Source: Agromyces humatus (GTDB lineage Bacteria; Actinomycetota; Actinomycetes; Actinomycetales; Microbacteriaceae). Taken from it: 64,000 bases of DNA. Of this stretch, positions 1 to 8,767 are shown piece after piece (position 1 is the first letter of the stretch; every line of letters starts with the position of its first letter). A program made the position numbers and the translations under genes. A model generated the notes under the pieces. The model saw nothing but the letters and a program-made list of their open reading frames with translations, was not told the DNA's origin and did not search any database. Where the stretch lies: the NCBI RefSeq assembly GCF_021228295.1, contig NZ_JAJQPD010000001.1:496001-560000 (forward strand), given 5' to 3'.

Positions 1-39
1 GGCTTCGCCGGGCGCTCCTCGACCCGCAGGTGGGTCGCG

Positions 40-741
40 ATGAGCGCAGAGAGCAAGTCGCAGCAGGCGTACCGCTTCATCCGCGAGCGCATCGACGACG
101 GCCGCTACGTGCCGGGCTACCGACTCGTGCTGGGCTCGATCGCACGTGAACTCGACGTGAGCGTCGTGCCCGTGCGCGAGGCGATCCGCCGGCTCGAGGC
201 CGAGAATCTCGTCACGTTCGAGCGCAACGTCGGCGCACAGGTCGCCCTCATCCAAGAGACCGAGTACCTGCACACGATGCAGACACTCGCACTCGTCGAG
301 GGTTCCGCCACCGCACTCTCCGCGCCGCTGCTCACGCCCGACCACCTGAGCCGGGCGCGCGCGATCAACGAGCGCATGCGTCGCACGCTCGACGACTTCG
401 AGCCGCACCGGTTCACCGAGCTCAACCTCGAGTTCCACTCGGTGCTGTTCGAGGAGTGCCCGAACCCGCACATCCTCGACCTGGTGCATCGCGGCTGGAA
501 CCGCATGAAGCTGCTGCGCGACTCGTCGTTCAGCTTCGTGCCGGGCCGCGCGCTCGAGTCCGTCGGCGAGCACGACCGCATCCTCGACCTCATCGAGGCG
601 GGCGCCGAGCCGCTCGACATCGAACTCGCCGCACGCCGCCACCGCACCGCCACGCTCGACGCCGTGCTCGCCTACCAGAGCGAGCACAAGTCGCCTGCGA
701 CGGATGTCCCGGACCCCGAGTCATCCGAAATCTCCGCCTGA
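40..741 (+). CDS. GntR-family (FadR/FCD type) transcriptional regulator
   Basis: A 233-residue regulator. The N-terminal 75 residues form a GntR winged helix-turn-helix (AYRFIRERIDDGRYVPG, then ELDVSVVPVREAIRRLEAE). The C-terminal part is an all-helical FCD-type ligand domain with the usual metal-ligand spread (NLEFH near residue 130, later histidines around EHDRI and RRHRTA). The ATG is preceded by an AGGTGGG stretch. It lies 31 bp upstream of hpaE on the same strand, so by inference it controls the homoprotocatechuate genes and responds to an aromatic acid or ring-cleavage product. The effector cannot be read from the sequence. Confidence 0.85.
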   Translation: MSAESKSQQAYRFIRERIDDGRYVPGYRLVLGSIARELDVSVVPVREAIRRLEAENLVTFERNVGAQVALIQETEYLHTMQTLALVEGSATALSAPLLTPDHLSRARAINERMRRTLDDFEPHRFTELNLEFHSVLFEECPNPHILDLVHRGWNRMKLLRDSSFSFVPGRALESVGEHDRILDLIEAGAEPLDIELAARRHRTATLDAVLAYQSEHKSPATDVPDPESSEISA

Positions 742-772
742 ATCCACACGCATCGATCGGAAAGCATCAGCC

Positions 773-2308
773 ATGACGCATCACATCCCCGAGGGACTGC
801 CCGACCGCATCCGCCACTACATCGACGGCGCGTTCGTCGACTCGGTCGGCGGCGAGACGTTCGACGTGCTCGACCCCGTGTCGAACGAGACGTACGTGCA
901 GGCCGCGGCCGGCCAGAAGGCCGACATCGACCTCGCCGTCGCCGCCGCCACGCGCGCCTTCCGCGAGGGCCCGTGGCCGAAGATGCTGCCGCGCGAGCGC
1001 TCGCGGGTGCTGCACAAGATCGCCGACATCGTCGAGTCGCGCGACGCGCAGCTCGCCGAGCTCGAGTCGTTCGACTCGGGCCTGCCGATCACGCAGGCAC
1101 TCGGACAGGCACGTCGCGCCGCCGAGAACTTCCGGTTCTTCGCCGACCTGATCGTCGCGCAGGCCGACGACACCTACAAGATGCCCGGCCGCCAGATCAA
1201 CTACGTCAACCGCAAGCCGATCGGCGTCGCCGGGCTCATCACGCCCTGGAACACCCCGTTCATGCTCGAGTCGTGGAAGCTCGGGCCGGCACTCGCCACC
1301 GGCAACACGGTCGTGCTGAAGCCCGCCGAGTTCACGCCGCTGTCGGCGTCGCTGTGGGCGGGGATCTTCGAGGAGGCCGGGCTGCCGAAGGGCGTGTTCA
1401 ACCTCGTGAACGGGCTCGGCGAAGAGGCGGGCGACGCGCTCGTGAAGCATCCCGACGTGCCGCTCATCTCGTTCACCGGCGAGAGTCGCACCGGGCAGGT
1501 CATCTTCGGCAACGCGGCGCCGTTCCTCAAGGGCCTCTCGATGGAGCTCGGCGGCAAGTCGCCGGCCGTGGTGTTCGCCGACGCCGACCTCGAGGCCGCG
1601 GTCGACGCGACGATCTTCGGGGTGTTCTCGCTCAACGGCGAGCGCTGCACGGCGGGGTCGCGCATCCTCGTCGAACGCCCGGTGTACGACGAGTTCGTGG
1701 AGCGCTACGCGGCGCAGGCGAAGCGCGTCATCGTGGGCGACCCGCACGATCCCGCGACCGAGGTCGGTGCCCTCGTGCACCCCGAGCACTACGACAAAGT
1801 GATGAGCTACGTCGAGATCGGCAAGACCGAGGGTCGCCTCGTCGCCGGCGGCGGCCGGCCCGAGGGCTTCCCCACCGGCAACTACGTCGCACCGACGGTG
1901 TTCGTCGATGTCGCCCCCGACGCCCGCATCTTCCAGGAGGAGATCTTCGGACCGGTCGTGGCGATCACCCCGTTCGACACCGACGAAGAGGCGCTCGAAC
2001 TCGCCAACGGCGTACGGTACGGGCTCGCCGCCTACATCTGGACCAACGACCTCAAGCGTGCGCACAACTTCTCGCAGGCGGTCGAGGCCGGCATGGTCTG
2101 GCTCAACTCGAACAACGTGCGCGACCTGCGCACCCCGTTCGGCGGCGTCAAGGCCTCGGGGCTCGGCCACGAGGGCGGCTACCGGTCGATCGACTTCTAC
2201 ACCGACCAGCAGGCCGTGCACATCACCCTCGGGGCCGTGCACAACCCCACGTTCGGCAAGGCCGAGCACCACACCGAGACCGACCTCGACGACCCCGACC
2301 CGCGCTGA
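773..2308 (+). CDS. hpaE: 5-carboxymethyl-2-hydroxymuconate semialdehyde dehydrogenase
   Basis: A 511-residue NAD-dependent aldehyde dehydrogenase, full length for the family. It has the Rossmann segment (ITPWNTPFMLESWKLGPALA), the general-base glutamate (SMELGGKSP) and the catalytic cysteine (NGERCTAGSR). In the meta-cleavage pathway for homoprotocatechuate it oxidises the semialdehyde made by HpaD. The assignment as HpaE rather than another ALDH rests on the next gene being the matching ring-cleavage dioxygenase. The start is ATG-ACG-CAT; an in-frame extension back to 704 lies inside the regulator gene and is rejected. Cytoplasmic. Confidence 0.88.
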   Translation: MTHHIPEGLPDRIRHYIDGAFVDSVGGETFDVLDPVSNETYVQAAAGQKADIDLAVAAATRAFREGPWPKMLPRERSRVLHKIADIVESRDAQLAELESFDSGLPITQALGQARRAAENFRFFADLIVAQADDTYKMPGRQINYVNRKPIGVAGLITPWNTPFMLESWKLGPALATGNTVVLKPAEFTPLSASLWAGIFEEAGLPKGVFNLVNGLGEEAGDALVKHPDVPLISFTGESRTGQVIFGNAAPFLKGLSMELGGKSPAVVFADADLEAAVDATIFGVFSLNGERCTAGSRILVERPVYDEFVERYAAQAKRVIVGDPHDPATEVGALVHPEHYDKVMSYVEIGKTEGRLVAGGGRPEGFPTGNYVAPTVFVDVAPDARIFQEEIFGPVVAITPFDTDEEALELANGVRYGLAAYIWTNDLKRAHNFSQAVEAGMVWLNSNNVRDLRTPFGGVKASGLGHEGGYRSIDFYTDQQAVHITLGAVHNPTFGKAEHHTETDLDDPDPR

Positions 2309-2362
2309 CGGGTCATCCCATTCGACCCGCCAGACCAATCGCACCAGAGCAAGGACGCTGAC

Positions 2363-3529
2363 ATGACCGCCAAACAAGACAAGACCCTCACCTCCTCGGG
2401 GTTCTACGTGAGCCAGGAGGCGCCGATCCACACCGACAACCCCATCCCGACGCCGTCGGCGCCGGCGCCCGACATCCTGCGCTGCGCGTACATGGAGCTC
2501 GTCGTCACCGACCTCGAGCGCTCACGCAACTTCTACGTGGACGTGCTCGGCCTCACCGTGACCGAGGAGGACGAGAACACCGTCTACCTGCGCAGCATCG
2601 AGGAGTTCATCCACCACAACCTGGTGCTGCGCAAGGGCCCGGTCGCCGCGGTCGCCGCGTTCTCGTATCGCGTGCGCAGCCCCGAGGAGCTCGACAAGGC
2701 GGTTGCCTTCTACACCGAGCTCGGATGCCGCGTCGAGCGTCGCGCGGACGGCTTCACGAAGGGCATCGGCGAGTCGGTGCGCGTCGAGGATCCGCTCGGG
2801 TTCCCCTACGAGTTCTTCTACGACGTCGAGCACGTCGAGCGCCTCGCATGGCGCTACGACCTCTACACGCCGGGCGCGCTCGTGCGCCTCGACCACTTCA
2901 ACCAGGTCACCCCCGATGTGCCGCGGGCTGTGGCGTTCATGCAGGACCTCGGGTTCCGGGTCACCGAGGACATCCAGGACGACGAGGGCACCGTGTACGC
3001 CGCGTGGATGCGCCGCAAGCCGACCGTGCACGACACGGCCATGACCGGCGGCGACGGCCCGCGCATGCACCACGTCGCGTTCTCGACGCACGAGAAGCAC
3101 AACATCCTCGCGATCTGCGACAAGCTCGGCGCGCTGCGCATGTCGGACCGCATCGAGCGCGGCCCCGGCCGGCACGGCGTCTCGAACGCGTTCTACCTGT
3201 ACCTGCGCGACCCCGACGGCCACCGCGTCGAGATCTACACGCAGGACTACTACACCGGCGACCCCGACAACCCCGTCGTCACCTGGGACGTGCACGACAA
3301 CCAGCGCCGCGACTGGTGGGGCAACCCCGTCGTGCCCTCGTGGTACACGGAGGCCTCGCTCGTGCTCGACCTCGACGGCAACCCACAGCCGGTCGTCGCG
3401 CGCACCGACGCCAGCGAGATGGCCGTCACGATCGGCGCCGACGGCTTCTCGTACACCCGCCCCGGCGAGGGCGAGGAGTCGATGCCCGAGTGGAAGAAGG
3501 GCGAATACAAGCTCGGCCACCAGCTGTAA
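2363..3529 (+). CDS. hpaD: Homoprotocatechuate (3,4-dihydroxyphenylacetate) 2,3-dioxygenase
   Basis: A 388-residue type I extradiol dioxygenase of the vicinal-oxygen-chelate fold, opening the catechol ring next to the hydroxyls with Fe(II) or Mn(II). Metal ligands align with those of the Brevibacterium fuscum enzyme (H155, H214, E267) at a constant offset of 23: H178, H237 and E290 here. The second-sphere residues follow the same offset (N180, W215, H223 as acid-base, R266, H271, Y280), so the active site looks intact. The offset means the N-terminus is about 23 residues longer. An AAGGA lies a few bases before the ATG. It forms an operon with hpaE (54-bp gap). Confidence 0.93.
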   Translation: MTAKQDKTLTSSGFYVSQEAPIHTDNPIPTPSAPAPDILRCAYMELVVTDLERSRNFYVDVLGLTVTEEDENTVYLRSIEEFIHHNLVLRKGPVAAVAAFSYRVRSPEELDKAVAFYTELGCRVERRADGFTKGIGESVRVEDPLGFPYEFFYDVEHVERLAWRYDLYTPGALVRLDHFNQVTPDVPRAVAFMQDLGFRVTEDIQDDEGTVYAAWMRRKPTVHDTAMTGGDGPRMHHVAFSTHEKHNILAICDKLGALRMSDRIERGPGRHGVSNAFYLYLRDPDGHRVEIYTQDYYTGDPDNPVVTWDVHDNQRRDWWGNPVVPSWYTEASLVLDLDGNPQPVVARTDASEMAVTIGADGFSYTRPGEGEESMPEWKKGEYKLGHQL

Positions 3530-3651
3530 GTCCCTGACGACGACGCGCTTCGTCACCTCGCGCCCCGATCGACGGCCGGGACCATCCGGTGGCCGATGAG
3601 CGTGGTTCGACGCTCTCGCGCCTCCCCTTCGAAAGCCACGGTGACGGCGTG

Positions 3652-4935
3652 TCAGCCGCGGGGATCGTGAACGCTGCCGAGGAAGAGCACGGCTCCGGTT
3701 TCGCGGTCGCTGACGGTGAACGCGAAGGACCGGTCGACCCGGAATGGCGGCGGTCCTGCGGACTCCGCCATGGCCCCGCCCGTGACCGCCGCGGCCTCGG
3801 TGCCCGCCTCGTCGACCCGGATGTAGGTCTTCTGCACCACGGTGTCGAGGAACGGGTCGGCCGGCGACATCGGGGTGAAGTCCCCGCCGCTGAACGCAGA
3901 CACCATCCCGAGCGATTGCAGAACCTCGTTGAGGTTCGCGTCCCACTCGAGCTCGAAGCGCGGCAGCGCGATCTCGGAGAAGGTGGCCGGCTGAAGGCCG
4001 TCGACCGCATTCGCCCAGACGTCGGCGTCGAGGTCGTCGAGAAGCTCGTCGAGGGCCACGTCCTCGTCGGGCAGCAGCACCTCCATGCCGAAGCGTTCGT
4101 CGTCGCCGTAGGGAAGCCGGAGCATCTGGAAGCCATCACCGAACGAGGTCTCCACCTCGGCGTCCCTGCGGTGCATGGTGGGGACATCCACCTCGTCGCC
4201 GCCGGCCAGGGCGAATGGCGTCTCCCGGGTGTCGTCCTCGTCGAATGCGGTGGTCCACGTGCCCATGAAGTACACCGTGTTCAGCAACACCAGCACCGCC
4301 TGCGGGTCGGGCAGGCCGAGATCCGCGGCGATCTCATCGATCAGCCCCTCGGTGCGCTCGCCGACCCAGTCGTCGATCGCGTCGGCGGCATCCTGCGAGC
4401 CGAGGTCGACCTCATCGACCGTCGCCCCGTACGTTTCCTGCACGAACGAGACGTAGTCGTCCTCGAACGGATAGCCTTCGGCCGCCCACAGCGAGTTCGC
4501 GATCGCCAACGTGACGTCATCGGTACCGACCAGATCGGCGAGCAGAGCCGCATACCGGGTGTCCCGCGGGCCGTCGAGGCCCAGCAGGTCGACCATCTCC
4601 TCGGCGTTGTCCCCGCCGGCACCGGCGGCCACCATCGCCAGCAGCACCGACGCCGACAGCGGCGACGTGACCGTGTTGTCGCCATCCTCTGCGACCGCGG
4701 CGTGCAGATCGAAGCCGAACGCGTTGACGCCGTCGGCCGCCGTGGCGGCATCCTCGGCCGACAGGCTGCCCGCGAGATCGGCGTCCACGGCGCCTCCCGC
4801 GCCGCCGCCCGGCTGGCCAACCACCCCGCCACAGCCGACCAGGACGAGCGCGAGAGCCACAACGAGCCCGGCCCGCCACGCGTGCGGGCGTCCAGATGCG
4901 CGGAACTCGGCCGCAGCCGGGGCAGCTCGGGTCAT
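3652..4935 (-). CDS. Serpin-family protease inhibitor, lipoprotein
   Basis: A 427-residue serpin on the strand opposite to hpaD. The N-terminus has a signal peptide with lipobox (ALVLVGCGG), so the protein should be a lipid-anchored exported protein. The serpin signature is present near the C-terminus (FRVDRSFAFTVSD, then GAVLFLGSVHDP). The hinge of the reactive-centre loop reads DEAGTEAAAVTGG, the small-residue pattern expected of an inhibitory serpin able to insert its loop. The likely scissile bond falls around MAESAG; the P1 residue is uncertain, so the target protease cannot be named. The ATG at 4935 puts the signal peptide at a normal distance; upstream in-frame codons are not used. Confidence 0.88.
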   Translation of the reverse strand: MTRAAPAAAEFRASGRPHAWRAGLVVALALVLVGCGGVVGQPGGGAGGAVDADLAGSLSAEDAATAADGVNAFGFDLHAAVAEDGDNTVTSPLSASVLLAMVAAGAGGDNAEEMVDLLGLDGPRDTRYAALLADLVGTDDVTLAIANSLWAAEGYPFEDDYVSFVQETYGATVDEVDLGSQDAADAIDDWVGERTEGLIDEIAADLGLPDPQAVLVLLNTVYFMGTWTTAFDEDDTRETPFALAGGDEVDVPTMHRRDAEVETSFGDGFQMLRLPYGDDERFGMEVLLPDEDVALDELLDDLDADVWANAVDGLQPATFSEIALPRFELEWDANLNEVLQSLGMVSAFSGGDFTPMSPADPFLDTVVQKTYIRVDEAGTEAAAVTGGAMAESAGPPPFRVDRSFAFTVSDRETGAVLFLGSVHDPRG

Positions 4936-5068
4936 ACCCAGATTGTGTCTGAAGGTCGGTGATGCTTGCAGTGCGGTGTTCGGCGCTGCGAGCGAGCAAT
5001 GCGCACACGTCGTCGCGACCCCGGTCAAAGGGTTCCGCTGCGACGATCTCCTGCGCTATCCATATGGG

Positions 5069-5971
5069 ATGGAGTTCTCCCTCGCGTTCACGCCCGACCT
5101 CATCGCCGTATTCCTCACGCTCTTCGTGCTCGAGGTCGTGCTCGGCGTCGACAACGTCATCTTCATTTCAATCCTCGCCTCGAAGCTTCCAGTCGAGCAG
5201 CAGGCGAAGGCGCGAAACCTCGGCCTGACCCTCGCGATGCTCATGCGGGTCGTCCTCGTGCTGTTCGCAGGCTGGATCATCACGCTCCAGACCGAAGTGT
5301 TCGAGATCTTCGGGATCGGGTTCTCGTGGCGCGACCTCATCCTCATCGCGGGTGGATTGTTCCTCGTGTACAAGGCCGTACATGAGATCCACCAGAAACT
5401 CGAGGGTGCCGAGGAACATGCGGCCGCGGGCGGCGCCCCGGCGACGTTCGGGTCGGTCATCGTGCAGATTCTCGTGCTCGACCTCGTGTTCTCGCTCGAC
5501 TCCGTCATCACCGCCGTCGGCATGACGGAGAACCTCACCATCATCATCACGGTCGTGGTGCTCTCGTTCGGCATCATGCTCTTCACCGCGCGCTACATCT
5601 TCGCGTTCGTCAACCGGCACCCGACGGTCAAGATGCTCGCACTCGCGTTCCTCCTCCTGATCGGCGTGTTCCTGATCGCCGACGGGTTCGGGGTCAAGAT
5701 CGACAAGGCGCTCATCTACGGACCGATGGCATTCGCGATCTTCGTCGAGGCGCTGAACCTCATCGCGGCCTCGCGGCGCGCGAAGCGGAAGGGCGCGGAA
5801 CGCGAGCCCGTGCGGCTCCACACGGCCTACCCCGTGGAGCGGACAGCCGACGCTGTGCACGCCGCGACCGCGCGCGGTTCAGCGTCCGGGGCGGTCTCGC
5901 TCTCGAACCGCCCGGTCACGGGCTCGCTCACCACGACAGACGGGCACGAGGAGCCGCACGGGCTCGGTTGA
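5069..5971 (+). CDS. TerC-family integral membrane protein
   Basis: A 300-residue polytopic protein with about eight hydrophobic helices and the conserved acidic membrane motifs of the TerC/YkoY family (VLGVDNVIFISIL near residue 20, LVFSLDSVITAVGMTEN in the second half). TerC proteins act in metal (manganese) export and metalation of secreted proteins; tellurium resistance is the historical name only. A hydrophilic loop (EGAEEHAAAGG) separates the two halves, and the last 50 residues are a polar tail. The start is ATG-GAG-TTC at 5069; the longer in-frame ORF from 4511 is antisense to the serpin and is rejected. Confidence 0.85.
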   Translation: MEFSLAFTPDLIAVFLTLFVLEVVLGVDNVIFISILASKLPVEQQAKARNLGLTLAMLMRVVLVLFAGWIITLQTEVFEIFGIGFSWRDLILIAGGLFLVYKAVHEIHQKLEGAEEHAAAGGAPATFGSVIVQILVLDLVFSLDSVITAVGMTENLTIIITVVVLSFGIMLFTARYIFAFVNRHPTVKMLALAFLLLIGVFLIADGFGVKIDKALIYGPMAFAIFVEALNLIAASRRAKRKGAEREPVRLHTAYPVERTADAVHAATARGSASGAVSLSNRPVTGSLTTTDGHEEPHGLG

Positions 5972-6086
5972 TCGGGCGGCGGACGAAGAACTGCCGGTCG
6001 GAACGCACGTGAAGGCTGCAGAACTCAGCGACCTTGAGCGGTGCGTCTGGATGAGCGCCGAAGTTGAAGTTCACGAGATCGTACAT
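5928..6086 (-). CDS. Possible small protein, 52 residues
   Basis: A short open frame between terC and the GNAT gene, overlapping the 3' end of terC by 44 nt in the convergent direction. It begins MYDLVNFNFGAHPDA and contains KVAEFCSLHVRSDRQFF, a more protein-like composition than random GC-rich frames, and GGTGGG lies upstream. The last 12 residues (antisense to terC) look like filler. No family is recognised. It could be the remnant of a longer gene. Confidence 0.25.
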   Translation of the reverse strand: MYDLVNFNFGAHPDAPLKVAEFCSLHVRSDRQFFVRRPINRARAAPRARLSW

Positions 6087-6117
6087 CAGTCGAACCCACC
6101 GGTCCCGGCGACCGGCG

Positions 6118-6828
6118 TCAGCCGCGGGCCGGTGGGACCGACTTGCGCATCACGGTCTTGCTCTTGCCGATGTGACGCTCGAACGTGAACCCCGCCTTCT
6201 CGAACATGGCCCTCGTGCCGTTGTGGAGAAACGAAGACGACGTCTTCTTGCCCGGGGCGAGCTCATTGGGGAACGAGACCACCTCGCCCCCGCCGGCCTG
6301 CGCGATCAGCTCGAGCGCGCCATCCAGCGCCTCGCGTGCTGCTCCCGACCGTCGGTGGTCGCGGTCGACGAAGAAGCACGTGATGCGCCACGGTGCCGGC
6401 TTGGTCTCGCCCGCGTCGTACTGCTTGCGGTGGTAGATGTTCGGCAGTTCGATCGGACTGCCGTACTCGCACCACGCGATCGCGTCGTCGCCGTCGAAGA
6501 CGAGCGCGGCGTGCGCGACGCCCTCCGCGACGAGTCGTTGCTTGAACGTCGGCCGGTCGTGCTCGTCCTTGACGGTGTGCTCCGTGTCGTCGTGGAAATA
6601 CGAGCAATAGCACCCGCCCCAGACCCCATTGTGCTTCTGCGCGAGCGCCAGCCACGCCGGGAAGGTCTCGGGAGTGAGCGGCTTGATCACGTGCGAAGCC
6701 GTCACGCCCACCTCACCTGCCCCACGTCTCGGCCCACGCGGCCCGCGCGGCCCGCCAATCCGAGACTCCCGATTGCTCGTGGAAGCTGGCTGGCGTGTGT
6801 ATCCGCTCGGAACGTCCTCATCGGCCAT
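6118..6828 (-). CDS. GNAT-family N-acetyltransferase
   Basis: An acetyl-CoA-dependent acetyltransferase of unknown substrate. The family motif HNGVWGGCYCSYFH lies near the start of the domain, the CoA-binding strand-helix is CFFVDRDHRRSGAAREAL, and the C-terminal strand pair includes FEKAGFTFERH. The ATG at 6828 has a good GAGGAG ribosome site, but the first 40 residues (GGPRGPRGPRRGAGE) are low complexity and unlike the family. A GTG at 6705 behind GGTGAGG would give a normal 195-residue protein and is a real alternative. It is transcribed divergently from the cupin operon, with 295 bp between them that show nothing clear beyond promoter space. Confidence 0.75.
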   Translation of the reverse strand: MADEDVPSGYTRQPASTSNRESRIGGPRGPRGPRRGAGEVGVTASHVIKPLTPETFPAWLALAQKHNGVWGGCYCSYFHDDTEHTVKDEHDRPTFKQRLVAEGVAHAALVFDGDDAIAWCEYGSPIELPNIYHRKQYDAGETKPAPWRITCFFVDRDHRRSGAAREALDGALELIAQAGGGEVVSFPNELAPGKKTSSSFLHNGTRAMFEKAGFTFERHIGKSKTVMRKSVPPARG

Positions 6829-7123
6829 GGCAGACTCCTCGCGTCGGTGCTGCCAGTCTGCCGACTGGCTCCGACGTTCGACAAGGTCGGCACGGCCACC
6901 TGCGGGCGTACGGCGCAGCGGCTCCCCGATCGCCGTTCGCCGTGAACGTGCTCTCGCACGCACAGCATGCGACCGCGCTCCACTTCGCAGGCAAGCCCCA
7001 AGACGGGTCACGCCGTCCCGGCCTGACTCGCCCGCGGTGCACCGGCGCGGCTCGCGCGTCGCGAGTGCGGCCCGGTCCAGGTCGCCCTGCCTCGCACGCC
7101 CGCGGGGATATACAGTTCTGTGC

Positions 7124-7546
7124 ATGTCGGCCTACGGAAAGTCCGTCCTTCTCGACGGTTCAGTGCGCGTGCTCGAACTCGAGTGCTTCCGCGACCATCG
7201 GGGTTCGCTCACCCCGCTCACCCTCGACGACGCCGGCTTCAGCGTCGCCCGAACCTTCGTAGTGAACGCGCCCCGGGGCGCAGTACGCGGCGGCCATGCC
7301 CACCGGCATGTGCGCCAGGTGCTGTTCCGTGCGAGCGGAGCGATCGATGTCGATTTCAGCCACCGCGGCGAGCGCGCTCGCGTCACCCTCGACGAGGACT
7401 GCCCCGCGGTGCTGATCGAGCCGGGCGTGTGGGCGCAGCAGACCTACCTCGACGACCGGGGGACGCTGATCGTCTTCGCCGACGGCCCGTACGAGTCCAC
7501 CGAGTACATCCGAGGCGACCCCGACCAGTCCGGGGCCACCTCGTGA
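7124..7546 (+). CDS. FdtA/QdtA-like cupin (sugar 3,4-ketoisomerase family)
   Basis: A 140-residue single-domain cupin of the FdtA/WxcM type. Relatives isomerise dTDP-4-keto-6-deoxyglucose to 3-keto sugars. The active-site histidine segment is RGGHAHRHVRQVLF and the second half has the IEPGVWAQQTYLDD turn. The ATG follows the only plausible upstream region; longer in-frame codons overlap the divergent promoter. Its stop overlaps the GTG of the next gene (GTGA), so the two are translationally coupled. With the FAD enzyme and glycosyltransferase that follow, it probably works in making or attaching an unusual sugar. The exact sugar is unknown. Confidence 0.8.
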   Translation: MSAYGKSVLLDGSVRVLELECFRDHRGSLTPLTLDDAGFSVARTFVVNAPRGAVRGGHAHRHVRQVLFRASGAIDVDFSHRGERARVTLDEDCPAVLIEPGVWAQQTYLDDRGTLIVFADGPYESTEYIRGDPDQSGATS

Positions 7547-8745
7547 GCCGCCGGCGCGCGGCAGTGCTCGGCGCCGGCATCATGGGCAGCGCGCTCGCGA
7601 TCAACCTCGCTCGCCGCGGGCTCGAGGTGACGCTCTTCGACCGTGAAGCCGCGCCGATGGCCGCGACCAGTCGCTGGAACGAGGGCAAGATCCACCTCGG
7701 ATACCTCTACGGCGCGGATCCGACGACCGCGACTGCCGAGCACATCCTGCCCGGAAGCCTGCGGTTCGGCGATCTCGCCCGCGAACTCGTCGGCGACCTC
7801 GACGGCCACATCACCGCCGACGACGACCTCTACCTGCTGCACCGCGACTCGGTCGTCGGCGCCGACACGATGCGCGCGAAGTTCGAGGCGATCAGCGGAC
7901 TCATCCGGCGTCATCCCGATGCCGGGCGCTACCTGGTCGATGTCTCAGACCCGCTGGTCACCGAACTCACTCCTGCCGAGCTCAGCGAGGTCGCCGGGGC
8001 GGGGATCGTCGCCGGGTTCCGCGTACCCGAGCGCTCGGTCGACACCCGGTGGTTCGCGGACCGGCTCGCGGGAGCAGTGGCCGCGGAGTCGGGCGTCACA
8101 CTCCGGCTCGGCACCACGGTCGCCGCAGCCGAACCGGTCGATTCCGCCGACGGACGGTGGCGCGTGCGCACCGGCGACGACGACGAGCACTTCGACCTCA
8201 TCGTGAACGCGCTCTGGAACGGCCGGCTCCCGGTCGACACGACGGCCGGCCTGACCCCCCAGGGGCCGTGGAACCACCGCTACCGGCTCTGCGTGTTCAT
8301 CCGCACCCGCTCCGAGCACGACGTGCCGAGCGCGATCGTCGCCGTCGGGCCCTTCGGCGACGTCAAGAACTACAACGGCAGGGACTTCTACCTCTCGTGG
8401 TATCCCGTCGGACTCGTCGCCGAGGGCGCCGAACTGGAGCTGAACGCTCCCGCCCTTCCGACCGGGCCCGACGCCGAGGCGTTCGTGGGCGACGTGCGCG
8501 CCGCGCTCGAGCGGGTGATTCCCGGTGTCAGCAGGGTGTTCGACGACGCCGACGACACGATCGTGCACGGGGGCTTCGTGTTCGCGCAGTCGCGGGGCGG
8601 CGCCCTCGACGATCCGCGCTCGGGGCTGCATCGCCGCGACCGCTATGGTGTCGAGCGGCGGGGCGCCTACTATTCGGTCGACACCGGCAAGTACTCCACG
8701 GCACCATGGAGCGCCAGCCGGCTCGCCGCCGAGATCGCCGGCTGA
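7543..8745 (+). CDS. FAD-dependent oxidoreductase (DAO family)
   Basis: A 400-residue flavoprotein. The first residues carry the dinucleotide-binding fold (AVLGAGIMGSALAINLARRG, ending in LFDRE), and the C-terminal DAO signature region GAYYSVDTGKYSTAPWSA is intact. The middle substrate domain (SRWNEGKIHLGYLYG, VKNYNGRDFYLSWYPVG) does not match a characterised enzyme I can name. The start is the GTG at 7543, which shares GTGA with the stop of the cupin gene; the frame's upstream extension is antisense or alternative-frame sequence. It may oxidise a sugar or amino group in the same pathway as its neighbours. Confidence 0.78.
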   Translation: MSRRRAAVLGAGIMGSALAINLARRGLEVTLFDREAAPMAATSRWNEGKIHLGYLYGADPTTATAEHILPGSLRFGDLARELVGDLDGHITADDDLYLLHRDSVVGADTMRAKFEAISGLIRRHPDAGRYLVDVSDPLVTELTPAELSEVAGAGIVAGFRVPERSVDTRWFADRLAGAVAAESGVTLRLGTTVAAAEPVDSADGRWRVRTGDDDEHFDLIVNALWNGRLPVDTTAGLTPQGPWNHRYRLCVFIRTRSEHDVPSAIVAVGPFGDVKNYNGRDFYLSWYPVGLVAEGAELELNAPALPTGPDAEAFVGDVRAALERVIPGVSRVFDDADDTIVHGGFVFAQSRGGALDDPRSGLHRRDRYGVERRGAYYSVDTGKYSTAPWSASRLAAEIAG

Positions 8746-8767
8746 GATGCCGCAGGAGGGAACGCCG

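Noticed and set aside
767..2431. Long minus-strand frame opposite hpaE
   Set aside because: Composition is typical of the complement of a GC-rich gene; hpaE on the plus strand has all catalytic motifs.
2522..3946. Long minus-strand frame opposite hpaD and the serpin end
   Set aside because: Shadow of hpaD; no recognisable domain and no ribosome site.
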